Part shown: positions 38,914 through 46,708 of the stretch, piece after piece
How the letters are laid out: every line of letters starts with the position of its first letter
How positions within the stretch are numbered: position 1 is the stretch's first letter
Assembly (NCBI RefSeq): GCF_900129835.1
Contig: NZ_FQXA01000006.1
Span: 62,001-126,000, forward strand
Direction of reading: 5' to 3'
DNA: 64,000 bases
Source of the DNA: Stutzerimonas xanthomarina DSM 18231
GTDB lineage: Bacteria; Pseudomonadota; Gammaproteobacteria; Pseudomonadales; Pseudomonadaceae
Made by a program: the position numbers and the translations under genes
Notes under the pieces: model-generated
The model's input: only the letters and a program-made list of their open reading frames with translations
What the model was told of the DNA's origin: nothing
The model's database searches: none

Positions 38914-39834
38914 ATGAGCGCAAGGCATTTTCTCTCACTGATGGATTGCACGCCCCAGGAGCTGTTAGGCCTGGTCCGTCGCGGCATCGAGCTGAAGGAT
39001 CTGCGCGAGCGCGGCATTCTGTTCGAGCCGCTGAAAAACCGTGTTCTGGGAATGATTTTCGAGAAAGCTTCGACCCGCACAAGACTGTCTTTCGAGGCGG
39101 GGATGATCCAACTCGGCGGACAGGCGATATTTCTCTCGCCCCGCGACACCCAGCTGGGTCGCGGCGAACCGATCAGCGACTCAGCCATCGTTATGTCGAG
39201 CATGCTCGACGCCATCATGATCCGCACCTTCGCCCATTCGACGCTGACTGAATTTGCAGCGAATTCCTCGGTACCGGTAATCAACGGACTATCTGACGAT
39301 CTGCACCCTTGCCAGTTGATGGCCGACATGCAGACGTTTCATGAGCTGCGCGGCAGCATCGCGGGCAAGAGCGTAGCCTGGGTCGGGGACGGCAACAACA
39401 TGTGCAACTCCTATATGGAGGCAGCGCTTCAATTCGACTTCCAACTGCGTATCGCCTGTCCGGAGGGCTACGAGCCCAAAGGCGAGCTGCTCGCGAGGGC
39501 AGGTGACCGGGTGCAGGTCTTCCGCGATCCACGCGAAGCGGTAGCTGGCGCTCACTTGGTCAGCACAGACGTCTGGGCCTCCATGGGCCAGGAAGACGAA
39601 GTCGCAGCTCGTATTGCCACCTTTCGTCCATATCAGGTCGATCGGGCCTTGCTTGATGCGGCGGCTGAAGACGTTCTGTTCATGCATTGCCTGCCCGCAC
39701 ATCGCGGCGAAGAGATCAGCCAAGACCTGCTCGACGACAAGCGCGCGGTGGCCTGGCAGCAAGCCGAAAACCGTCTGCATGTGCAAAAAGCACTGCTTGA
39801 ATTTTTGGTCGAGCCGGCTTACCACCACGCATGA
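38914..39834 (+). CDS. argF: ornithine carbamoyltransferase, anabolic
   Basis: 306 aa from ATG at 38914 ([15 protein letters not shown]), with AAAGGT upstream; an earlier Met at 38839 would add a non-family tail. Carbamoyl phosphate loop [24 protein letters not shown], and [13 protein letters not shown] with the catalytic Cys. Makes citrulline from ornithine and carbamoyl phosphate in arginine synthesis. ATGA overlap with the following ABC ATPase gene. Confidence 0.95.
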   Translation: MSARHFLSLMDCTPQELLGLVRRGIELKDLRERGILFEPLKNRVLGMIFEKASTRTRLSFEAGMIQLGGQAIFLSPRDTQLGRGEPISDSAIVMSSMLDAIMIRTFAHSTLTEFAANSSVPVINGLSDDLHPCQLMADMQTFHELRGSIAGKSVAWVGDGNNMCNSYMEAALQFDFQLRIACPEGYEPKGELLARAGDRVQVFRDPREAVAGAHLVSTDVWASMGQEDEVAARIATFRPYQVDRALLDAAAEDVLFMHCLPAHRGEEISQDLLDDKRAVAWQQAENRLHVQKALLEFLVEPAYHHA

Positions 39835-40940
39835 GCCATGAGCCGCTGTTGCACCTTCGCGATCTCGCCTGCGGCTACGGCGGGCAGAGCATTGTGCAGA
39901 ACCTCAATCTGCACCTGAATCGCGGTGACATTGGGTGCCTGTTAGGTCCATCCGGTTGCGGTAAAACCACCACATTGCGGGCCATCGCTGGTTTTGAGCA
40001 CATCAACGAAGGCGAGATCCAGCTGGGCGACGCGGTGCTTTCACGGCGAGGTTTCACGCTGGCACCCGAGAAGCGCCGGGTTGGCATGGTGTTTCAGGAC
40101 TATGCGCTGTTCCCGCATCTGACCGTGACGGAAAACATCGGCTTTGGCATCCGCAAGCATCCGCAATCACAACGCATCGTGCGCGAGATGCTTGACCTGG
40201 TGCACCTCTCGCCACTCGGCAGACGCTATCCGCACGAACTTTCCGGCGGCCAGCAGCAACGCGTAGCGCTCGCCCGAGCCCTTGCACCTGAGCCGGAACT
40301 TCTCCTGCTGGATGAACCTTTTTCCAACCTCGATGGCGACCTGCGCCGACGCCTGAGTCATGAAGTACGCGAAATTCTAAAGGCGCGCGGCACCAGCGCG
40401 ATTCTCGTCACGCACGATCAGGAGGAGGCCTTCGCTGTCAGCGATCAGGTTGGTGTATTCAACAATGGTCGGCTGGAACAGTGGGACACGCCGTTCAACC
40501 TCTACCATGAGCCGCTCACACCTTTTGTGGCGAGCTTCATAGGCCAGGGCTATTTCATTCGAGGGCAGCTGATCGACCCAGAAACAGTGCAGACCGAACT
40601 GGGCGTCATCCGTGGCAACCGCGCCTACACGATGCCGGCGGGCAGCTCGGTGGATGTCCTGCTGCGTCCGGATGACATCGTTTATGCGCCGGAAAGCGGA
40701 CTCAAGGCGCTCATCGTCGGCAAGACATTCCTAGGCGCCTCAACCTTGTATCGCCTGCAGCTGCCCACCGGAAATCAGCTTGAGGGAATATTTCCCAGCC
40801 ACGCGGACTACCCGACCGGCCAGGAAGTGGGTATCGCCATCGCCGCTGACCATCTGGTGGTGTTTCCTGCACAGGGCAGCGTTGCCGCCTATGAAAAACT
40901 GCCAGAAGCGGGCGTGCGACGTTACAGTAGCAACGTTTGA
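39831..40940 (+). CDS. ABC transporter ATP-binding protein (CUT1/Fe3+/spermidine type), no permease nearby
   Basis: 369 aa. Walker [11 protein letters not shown] near 39-48, signature [15 protein letters not shown], Walker [18 protein letters not shown] and H-loop [10 protein letters not shown]. The C-terminal 130 residues ([12 protein letters not shown]) form a TOBE-type regulatory domain, so this is a FbpC/PotA-like importer ATPase. Expected membrane and binding-protein genes are absent from the neighbourhood, so partners must be encoded elsewhere. It starts 4 nt inside argF, implying translation coupled with arginine synthesis. Substrate unknown. Confidence 0.88.
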   Translation: MSHEPLLHLRDLACGYGGQSIVQNLNLHLNRGDIGCLLGPSGCGKTTTLRAIAGFEHINEGEIQLGDAVLSRRGFTLAPEKRRVGMVFQDYALFPHLTVTENIGFGIRKHPQSQRIVREMLDLVHLSPLGRRYPHELSGGQQQRVALARALAPEPELLLLDEPFSNLDGDLRRRLSHEVREILKARGTSAILVTHDQEEAFAVSDQVGVFNNGRLEQWDTPFNLYHEPLTPFVASFIGQGYFIRGQLIDPETVQTELGVIRGNRAYTMPAGSSVDVLLRPDDIVYAPESGLKALIVGKTFLGASTLYRLQLPTGNQLEGIFPSHADYPTGQEVGIAIAADHLVVFPAQGSVAAYEKLPEAGVRRYSSNV

Positions 40941-40956
40941 GCTCTGCTCCCGCTCC

Positions 40957-41475
40957 CTACTCTTCCGACCGAGCCTCCATTGCCTCCCCGCCTCGTGATT
41001 TGAGACGGCGTGCCTTGAAAAACTCACTCAGCATCTCGCTGCAATCCTGCGCAGCCACGCCGCCTTCGATCAACACGCGATGATTGAGAAAGCCCTGCGA
41101 GAAAAACTCGCCTCGGCTGACCGCAACTCCCGCCTTGGGCTCCGTTGCGCCGTATACCACTCGCTGCACACGCGAATGAACGATCAAACCGGCGCACATG
41201 CTGCAGGGTTCGAGTGTCACGTACAGCGTGCTTCCCGGTAGACGATAGTTTTCCCGACTCAATGCCGCGTCGCGAATGGCGACCATCTCAGCATGTGCGC
41301 TGGGGTCGTGACTGGAGATCGGACAGTTGAAACCACGGCCGACTATCTGGCCATCCTGCACCACCACCGCACCGACCGGGACTTCCCCGAGCCGCGCCCC
41401 TTCAGCGGCAAGCGCCAAGGCCTCGCGCATAAACTCATCATCACGGGAACGATCAATGATCATCGGTCTTTTCAT
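40957..41475 (-). CDS. tadA: tRNA-specific adenosine deaminase
   Basis: About 172 aa. Start is either ATG 41475 (MKRPMIIDRSRDDEF) or ATG 41463 (MIIDRSRDDEF); both lack a strong ribosome-binding site, and I list the longer. Deaminase signatures: HAEMVAIRDA (zinc His and catalytic Glu) and PCSMCAGLIVHSRVQRVVYG (two zinc Cys). Converts A34 to inosine in tRNA-Arg(ACG), an essential reaction. Overlap of the 5' region with the multicopper oxidase stop (41502) suggests an operon mco-tadA on the minus strand. Confidence 0.93.
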   Translation of the reverse strand: MKRPMIIDRSRDDEFMREALALAAEGARLGEVPVGAVVVQDGQIVGRGFNCPISSHDPSAHAEMVAIRDAALSRENYRLPGSTLYVTLEPCSMCAGLIVHSRVQRVVYGATEPKAGVAVSRGEFFSQGFLNHRVLIEGGVAAQDCSEMLSEFFKARRLKSRGGEAMEARSEE

Positions 41476-41501
41476 GTAATCAATTCGGCTACTGCCGCCC
41501 C

Positions 41502-42872
41502 TCAAACCACTTCAATCGCCGCCATCAACCCAGTTTCCATGTGATCGATCACATGGCAGTGGAACATCCAAACCCCCGGATTATCCGCAACCAGCGCAAT
41601 GCGTGCCGTTTCGTTCTTACCGAGCAGGTAGGTATCGGTGTACCAGGGGTCGATGCGCTTGCGATTGGACGATATGACTTTGAAGGTCAGCCCGTGCAGG
41701 TGAATTGGGTGCTGATACTGGCTGAGGTTGCGCAGTTCAAATATGTAGTGCCCGTCTTTCTTCAACGTAGCAATAGGACGGTCCGCACAGGTTTTATCGT
41801 TGATATCCCAGGCCTGGCCATTGATCTGCCAGAAGGTGAAGGCCCCGCCCTGCCCCGCATCGCTGGACAGCGTGCCAGCCCATTCGAAATTGAAGCGCAG
41901 GGTTTCCGCTCGTCGCAGATCCGGCTCGGCGACCGGATTGGCGGATAACGGTGCAGGCCAATCGCCCTCAGCCTCAGCGGTGTCTACTGAGGCGAGCGTC
42001 GCCAGCCGCAGCGGGCCGTTGCGCAATGAAAGTGCCGCTCCGGCAGGAGGGACTTTCACCGCCAGGTCAATGCGCATGCCTGGGCCTAGCCAATAGGCTT
42101 TACCAAGCGGGCGCGGCGCGATCGGGTGGCCATCGATCGCGTAAATACGCGCGTCGCCACTTGGCAGGTTCACGCGATAGGTCACCGTGTTGGTGAGATT
42201 GATGAGCCGCAAGCGCACGACTTGACCCGCCGGCAGCTCAAGGGTCGGCGCGTGCTCTCCGTTGACGGTCGACAGCACACCGGGCGTCCCTCCACGCGCG
42301 GCTTCTCGCGGCACGCTGAAATCGGTGAATGCACCTTGCTTGTCGACATGCCAGTTTTTCAGGCTCAGCGTTCGCTCATGACGAAACCCGCTCGGCTCGC
42401 GCTCTTCGACAATCAAAGGTCCCACCAGCCCACGCCCTAACTGCTCGGCGCTCGACGTATGTGGGTGATACCAGAAACTACCGGCATCCGGGACCTGGAA
42501 CAGGTAGTCGAACGATTCACCCGGCAAGACCGGCAACTGCGAAACATAGGGAACTCCGTCCATGCTCAGCGGCAGGCGGATGCCATGCCAATGAATCGTG
42601 GTGGGCTCCGGCAGGTGATTGGTGAAGCGCACCCGCAGCCACTCACCCTGCCTGGCGCGCAGTTCCAAGCCAGGCGCCTGCCCACCGTAGCACCAGGCTG
42701 GGGTTCTGGTGCCAGCGATTAACTCGATATCGGCTGGAGCGGCAATCAGATCGTAATCATGGGTCGCCGGGTCAGCGGGGCGGCCAATCCAGTAACGTGC
42801 TCCACCACCGACAATGCCCAGCGCCGCGAGCCCGGCTAACCCGGTCAGCATTTTTCTTCGAGTAAAAGTCAT
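41502..42872 (-). CDS. multicopper oxidase family protein, Tat-exported
   Basis: 456 aa. Tat-type signal TRRKMLTGLAGLAALG at 4-19. Three cupredoxin domains with copper motifs: HWHG near 94-97, FWYHPHTSS, then HPIHLHG and HCHVIDHMETGLM near the C-terminus, supplying the type 1 Cys-His-Met and trinuclear His ligands. Homologous to the CueO/SufI-type oxidases, but the Met-rich insert of CueO is absent. Oxidises substrates with O2 in the periplasm; substrate unknown. Lies upstream of tadA, matching the PA3768-PA3767 pair next to guaA that I recall from P. aeruginosa. Confidence 0.9.
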   Translation of the reverse strand: MTFTRRKMLTGLAGLAALGIVGGGARYWIGRPADPATHDYDLIAAPADIELIAGTRTPAWCYGGQAPGLELRARQGEWLRVRFTNHLPEPTTIHWHGIRLPLSMDGVPYVSQLPVLPGESFDYLFQVPDAGSFWYHPHTSSAEQLGRGLVGPLIVEEREPSGFRHERTLSLKNWHVDKQGAFTDFSVPREAARGGTPGVLSTVNGEHAPTLELPAGQVVRLRLINLTNTVTYRVNLPSGDARIYAIDGHPIAPRPLGKAYWLGPGMRIDLAVKVPPAGAALSLRNGPLRLATLASVDTAEAEGDWPAPLSANPVAEPDLRRAETLRFNFEWAGTLSSDAGQGGAFTFWQINGQAWDINDKTCADRPIATLKKDGHYIFELRNLSQYQHPIHLHGLTFKVISSNRKRIDPWYTDTYLLGKNETARIALVADNPGVWMFHCHVIDHMETGLMAAIEVV

Positions 42873-43071
42873 TTCATTCTCATCAGAACTGCACGAGCCG
42901 TTACACCAACAGCTAGATTGGAATTGCTCGCATTTGCGACATGCTACAGCTTCGCGAGCCTGCTCGCAGCCATAGAGCCATGGCGCTTAGATAAGCCCTT
43001 TGGTCACTCGCTGCGAACCCTTGCGCCTGGCCCCGCGTCTACTGCCCAGACACTCAACTCGAGGAGGCGCC

Positions 43072-43905
43072 ATGCACACCACTGCAGTCCAGGCCAAGGG
43101 CGAGGTCAGCCGCGGCATAACCTGGCTCGCTCGGAGCGGGTACGCCGCTCGAGGTGTTGTCTATGTGATTGTTGGTGCATTCGCGTTCATGGCCGGCATC
43201 GGCAGCGGCAAAACGGTCGGTACCAAAGGCGCCATTCAGCAATTGTTAGGGCAGCCCTTCGGGGAGACTTTGCTGTGGATCATGGTGGTCGGCCTCGTAG
43301 CATACGTGGCGTGGCGCCTGACCCAGGCGATTACCGACCCTGAAGGTCATGGTACCGGTGCCAAAGGCTTAGTGATCCGCGCGGGTCTCGTCGGTAGCGC
43401 CGTGGCTTATACACTGCTCGCCCTGTTCACCCTTGGCCTGCTTGGCAGCTCCATTGGCAGTTCTGGCAGCGGTGGCGGCTCAGGTAGCGGCGACTTCCTG
43501 TCAGGCCTGCTTGGTTGGAAATACTCGAACTACCTGATCTACCTGGTTGCGCTGGTGCCTCTCGGTGTCGGTATCGCTCACATAATCAAAGGCTGGAAAG
43601 CGAAGTTCGAAAAATACTTCTACGCCTCTGAACACGTCATGAAATGGGTTCGGCCGATTTCACGCGCCGGCCTGGTAGCCCGTGGCGTCGCCTTTCTGGT
43701 AGTTGCCGGCATGCTCTTCACTGGCGGTAGCCGCTACAAGCCAACCGACCCACCAGGTCTGGAAGATGCGCTGAATGCGTTGCAAAACCTGCCGTTCGGC
43801 ACCTTCTGGCTATCGCTAGTAGGCATTGGATTGGTGGCCTTCGCCCTCTACAGCTTCGCTGAGGCAATCTGGCGACGCATCGATACGCCGGCTGTCATGC
43901 ACTGA
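43072..43905 (+). CDS. DUF1206 membrane protein
   Basis: 277 aa from ATG at 43072 with GAGGAGG 5-11 nt upstream; an earlier in-frame start has no such site. Three tandem DUF1206 units, each beginning with an A/S-R-x-G-x-x-A-R-G-V motif (ARSGYAARGVVY; IRAGLVGSAV; SRAGLVARGVAF) and each with two hydrophobic segments, so six membrane helices. A Gly/Ser linker (SSGSGGGSGSGD) lies near residues 137-148. Function unknown. It is the last backbone gene before the guaA-type junction. Confidence 0.85.
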   Translation: MHTTAVQAKGEVSRGITWLARSGYAARGVVYVIVGAFAFMAGIGSGKTVGTKGAIQQLLGQPFGETLLWIMVVGLVAYVAWRLTQAITDPEGHGTGAKGLVIRAGLVGSAVAYTLLALFTLGLLGSSIGSSGSGGGSGSGDFLSGLLGWKYSNYLIYLVALVPLGVGIAHIIKGWKAKFEKYFYASEHVMKWVRPISRAGLVARGVAFLVVAGMLFTGGSRYKPTDPPGLEDALNALQNLPFGTFWLSLVGIGLVAFALYSFAEAIWRRIDTPAVMH

Positions 43906-43923
43906 CTGTCACGCTGCAAAACA

Positions 43924-43952
43924 GAAGCCCCGGCAAACCGGGGCTTCTTCGT
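43924..43952 (+). terminator. intrinsic terminator after DUF1206 gene
   Basis: GAAGCCCCGG, loop CAAA, CCGGGGCTTC followed by TTCGTTCTT. Symmetric, so may also have ended the guaA transcript before the island was inserted. Confidence 0.8.
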
Positions 43953-43976
43953 TCTTCTACCAAACCACCCGCAGAA

Positions 43977-43988
43977 TCATTCCCACTC
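43977..43988. other. putative att site: 3' end of guaA (E-W-E-stop) at the island's left junction
   Basis: Plus-strand TCATTCCCACTC is GAG TGG GAA TGA on the minus strand, the conserved last codons of guaA (GMP synthetase ends IEWE). In intact genomes the next codons inward should be ATC and so on (plus-strand GATGGT); here the sequence continues TATTATAAAAGC, so guaA is interrupted. The position, downstream of tadA and the multicopper oxidase, is where pseudomonads carry guaA. Islands with P4-type integrases are known to use the guaA 3' end. The matching site and guaA itself should lie beyond 64000. Confidence 0.72.
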
Positions 43989-44054
43989 TATTATAAAAGC
44001 ACAGATAAAACCCATACAAATCAATAACTTATCCTGTTAATTCTAAGCTATGCC

Positions 44055-44127
44055 ATGTAAAATACCATTTCAACCATATTGATTGAAAACACGCTTCTTT
44101 CAATCACTAGTGATGTCAATGTAAAAT
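44055..44127 (+). promoter_or_regulatory. AT-rich region with repeated -10-like word upstream of the SLATT/RT locus
   Basis: ATGTAAAAT occurs twice, at 44055-44063 and 44119-44127; TAAAAT is a plausible -10. From the second copy transcription would start at about 44133-44135, exactly where the closing stem of the putative RNA begins. Between them are a 9-bp inverted repeat (TGATTGAAA 44080-44088 / TTTCAATCA 44098-44106) and the palindrome TCACTAGTGA (44104-44113), possible operator sites. The -35 candidates are weak. Confidence 0.4.
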
Positions 44128-44133
44128 CATTGA

Positions 44134-44262
44134 GGAAGGGGCAGGTTTTTCCTCTCACGTAAGTGAGGGTGGTTCTGATAATGAACGGTTTCGGCCGTTG
44201 GGCGTACGCTCACCGATCCCCTCGGGGATGTTCAAATGTACTCAAATCCCCCTGCCTTCTTC
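44134..44262 (+). ncRNA. putative structured RNA of the SLATT-RT system
   Basis: About 130 nt between a -10-like box and the SLATT gene. GAAGG-GG-CAGG (44135-44145) can pair with CCTGCCTTC (44251-44259), with a 2-nt bulge, closing a domain that contains three hairpins: CCTCTCAC-type stem 44152-44169 with loop GTAA, AACGG...CCGTT 44184-44199, and ATCCC-CTCG-GGGAT 44216-44229. Between the last hairpin and the closing stem lies the unpaired TCAAATGTACTCAAAT (44232-44247), a 6-nt word repeated at 10-nt spacing. A reading frame crosses the region into the SLATT gene, but it lacks family resemblance before 44280. RNA status is inferred; DRT systems of this type carry such RNAs upstream. Confidence 0.6.
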
Positions 44263-44279
44263 TCCTTTTTCATGGAGGA

Positions 44280-44828
44280 ATGCGATTGAAGGACAAGGTC
44301 TGGTTTACCTACAAGGCGCGTATTCAAGCGCATAAACGCTTGGAGTGGCTGGACTTCCATTCACAAATGCTGCTCGTATGGTATGCCATTCTCAGTACGA
44401 TTCTTGGCGTGCTGGTTGTCCGATATGTACATGTCCTCGGCCCCGATACCGATGTGATGGCGACAGTCTTGTCCGTAGCCTTACTCGGGGTTTCCCTCGC
44501 GGTTACCAATCGGGACTTCAGAGGGAGGGCCATGGCAATGCGCAGCAATTACCTGCAACTGCAGAAGCTGTATAACGAGCTGTCCGGCAGCACCCCACCT
44601 ACTCCGGTGCAGGCCAGTAGATATGACGACCTCTTAGCCGAGTCCGAAAACCATAACGAAATCGATGATCGGATCGCTCGGGTCTTTGCCGGTGGGCTCT
44701 CCACCCGAAAACCAACACGCTACGAAAATATATCCGCCATCTACTGGCTCAGTCTTCGCCTATTGGTAACTAGCTTGCTCTACGCACTGCCATTGGCCGT
44801 AGGACTGTATGCCTGGGCCATTAAGTGA
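44280..44828 (+). CDS. SLATT-domain membrane protein, effector partner of reverse transcriptase
   Basis: 182 aa from ATG at 44280 (MRLKDKVWFTYKARIQAHKR). GGAGG at 44274-44278 is very close to that ATG; TTG at 44286, giving (M)KDKVWFTYKARI, has better spacing and fits other SLATT N-termini. Two adjacent membrane helices (about 29-48 and 53-75) after an amphipathic start, then a cytoplasmic helical part and a third hydrophobic segment near 157-180. SLATT proteins are predicted pore-forming effectors in defence and nucleotide-signalling loci. The gene overlaps the RT gene by 4 nt (ATGA), so the two are coupled. Membrane depolarisation as output is inference. Confidence 0.8.
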   Translation: MRLKDKVWFTYKARIQAHKRLEWLDFHSQMLLVWYAILSTILGVLVVRYVHVLGPDTDVMATVLSVALLGVSLAVTNRDFRGRAMAMRSNYLQLQKLYNELSGSTPPTPVQASRYDDLLAESENHNEIDDRIARVFAGGLSTRKPTRYENISAIYWLSLRLLVTSLLYALPLAVGLYAWAIK

Positions 44829-46189
44829 GCGCCGCTCGAAGCTTCAAGAAATACTTCGCTCACAAGCCCTTGCTTCGGATCTACACCGACAAAATCAAGC
44901 CATCTGGTGCGATTGGGCTTGATCGCACCAGACCGGCACAGCTGGATGCTCGGTTGAATGAGGAGTTGGACCTCATCATCCGGAAGGTTCACCAAGGTAA
45001 TTACCGCTTTACCGCCTATAAGGAAAAGCTGATTCTTAAAGGTGCAATCTCCCAACCCCGACAGATCTCGATCCCGACAGCTAGGGATCGGATAGTTCTG
45101 CGTGCATTGTGCGATTGCCTTGCCGAGGTTTATCCATCGGCCAAGCTGTCATTGCCCCAAGAGGTCATCAACGATCTAAGAGCGGGGGTTGCATCAGGAA
45201 AATACGCGGAATACGCGAAAATCGACTTGAAGAATTTCTATCCATCGATCCCACATTCTTTGATCAGAACGGCGATATGGAAAAAAGTCCGAAAACCAGA
45301 ACTTCGAAGCCTGATCGAGGCTGCGATCACCACGCCGACCGTCCCTGAATCCAAGGGTAGAAAAGACACGCCGGACTCAACAATCGGCGTACCTCAAGGC
45401 CTCGCGATCTCCAATCTATTGGCCGAGATCGCCCTGCAGAACATTGACTCTGTGTTTCAGGCCAACACTGGCATTTGGTACAAACGGTACGTCGATGACA
45501 TTCTGATCCTTGCACCGGAAGGCCAAGCCAAAGTAGCAGCAGATGAGCTGATCGCTGCCCTGAAGAACCTTGGGCTTAACCCCCACGACTTCGGCCCTGA
45601 CTCGAAGTCTAAGGTTGCATCGCTCACAGAACCCTTCAGCTTTCTGGGGTATCAGGTCGAAGGCGGCCAGATCATCATTCGCCACGAAAGTATTCTTCGA
45701 TTCGAGTCCTCTATCGCGAAGATCTTCACCGCCTACAGGCATAAAGTAGCGACCGCAAATTCCCCCAAGGACTTGCAACGCGCCAGAGCGTACTGTGAAT
45801 GGAAGGTGAATCTCCGAATCACAGGGTGCTACTTCGGTTACAAACGCAGAGGATGGGCATCGTATTTCTCTCAGATCACCTCGACGACGCAGCTACGGTC
45901 AGTCAACCACACCATACGCAAGCTCACCCAGCGATTTTCCTTAGAAGGTCACATTAGAACAAAGTCACTCATCAAGACGTTTTATGAATTAAGGCGCGGG
46001 AGCGCTGGCAGCCATACTTACATCCCAAACCTAGATGATCGCGACATCGGCCAGAAGCGGGCACTCTTGGCTATCTGGATCGGCGACGAAGCGTGGCAGC
46101 TCTCTGACCACCACGCGGAGCGGCTCTTTCTGATCAAAGTAACCAAGGCCGTTCAGGAACTCGAAGAGGATATTGCCCACGCGTCGTAG
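44825..46189 (+). CDS. defence-associated reverse transcriptase (DRT10-like, with SLATT partner)
   Basis: 454 aa. RT palm motifs are complete: AKIDLKNFYPSI (motif A, Asp134), GVPQGLAISNLLAEI at 188-202, RYVDDILIL with Asp224-Asp225 (motif C), and FSFLGYQV. Upstream, ISIPTARDRIVLRAL fits the fingers. The C-terminal 170 residues are basic and helical and may bind RNA. No maturase, endonuclease or integrase domain, so it is not a group II intron RT; no retron-type VTG motif noticed. Coupled to a SLATT gene behind a structured RNA, the layout I recall for DRT10, reported to make tandem-repeat cDNA telomerase-fashion. GC is lower than the backbone. Confidence 0.85.
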   Translation: MSAARSFKKYFAHKPLLRIYTDKIKPSGAIGLDRTRPAQLDARLNEELDLIIRKVHQGNYRFTAYKEKLILKGAISQPRQISIPTARDRIVLRALCDCLAEVYPSAKLSLPQEVINDLRAGVASGKYAEYAKIDLKNFYPSIPHSLIRTAIWKKVRKPELRSLIEAAITTPTVPESKGRKDTPDSTIGVPQGLAISNLLAEIALQNIDSVFQANTGIWYKRYVDDILILAPEGQAKVAADELIAALKNLGLNPHDFGPDSKSKVASLTEPFSFLGYQVEGGQIIIRHESILRFESSIAKIFTAYRHKVATANSPKDLQRARAYCEWKVNLRITGCYFGYKRRGWASYFSQITSTTQLRSVNHTIRKLTQRFSLEGHIRTKSLIKTFYELRRGSAGSHTYIPNLDDRDIGQKRALLAIWIGDEAWQLSDHHAERLFLIKVTKAVQELEEDIAHAS

Positions 46190-46708
46190 TGCAGGCTGCA
46201 CCGATAAGAAATCGCCATCTGAACGCCTCTGACCGAATGCCCATCCTCGCGCAGGACAACTAACCGCGCGTAGGTGCTTGAGCCACCGTCAACCCGCAAG
46301 CCCGCCCACGCATCCGACAGCCCGCGCTGACGAGCAACGTTTAACCGCGTTGAAAACAAGAAGGCCTGCCACCAAAGGCAGCAGGCCGACTGAGATGAAG
46401 GCTTTTCAACTAAGCTAGAGCCTGCCCTTCTCAAAATCTTCCCTGCCAGCCGATAGAGGAAAAAGCGGGCAAATATCTTTACTCATTGAAAAAAGGGAAC
46501 AGATTTATTTATTTAACGGTGACGGTTAGCAGTGGCCCACCGAGGGCCATACCCCAGGCAGGGGCTCCTGCCGGGCTAGTTCCACCCAGTTATCAACAGC
46601 CTTAAAAAATCCTTACTTTTCAACATATCACCTTGAATATCACTATGGAGCCATGAAAATACCAAGAAACTTTTTTTACAGACCTCTGACCGTCTCTACA
46701 CCATAGGA
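46190..46708. other. intergenic region with hairpins and a recurrent-looking short antisense frame
   Basis: 519 nt between convergent RT and methylase-nuclease genes. Hairpins: GGCCTGC...GCAGGCC (46363-46387), TGGCCC...GGGCCA (46533-46549) and GGCAGG-GGCT-CCTGCC (46556-46571). GGGAACAGATTTATTT near 46495-46510 resembles words found at the ends of RAYT/REP-type elements. A minus-strand 36-codon frame (46244-46134, starting MGIRSEAFRWRFLIGAAC) crosses the RT 3' end. No gene is supported; the hairpins could terminate both genes. Confidence 0.5.

Noticed and set aside
44163-44279. N-terminal extension of the SLATT frame
   Set aside because: Covers the predicted RNA hairpins, lacks a ribosome-binding site at its start and does not resemble SLATT N-termini.
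44825-46189. Retron or group II intron as identity of the RT
   Set aside because: No maturase/endonuclease domain, no intron boundaries, and a SLATT partner in a coupled gene instead.
46153-46434. 93-codon minus-strand frame after the RT
   Set aside because: No family resemblance, overlaps the RT 3' end and a hairpin; kept only as part of the intergenic note.
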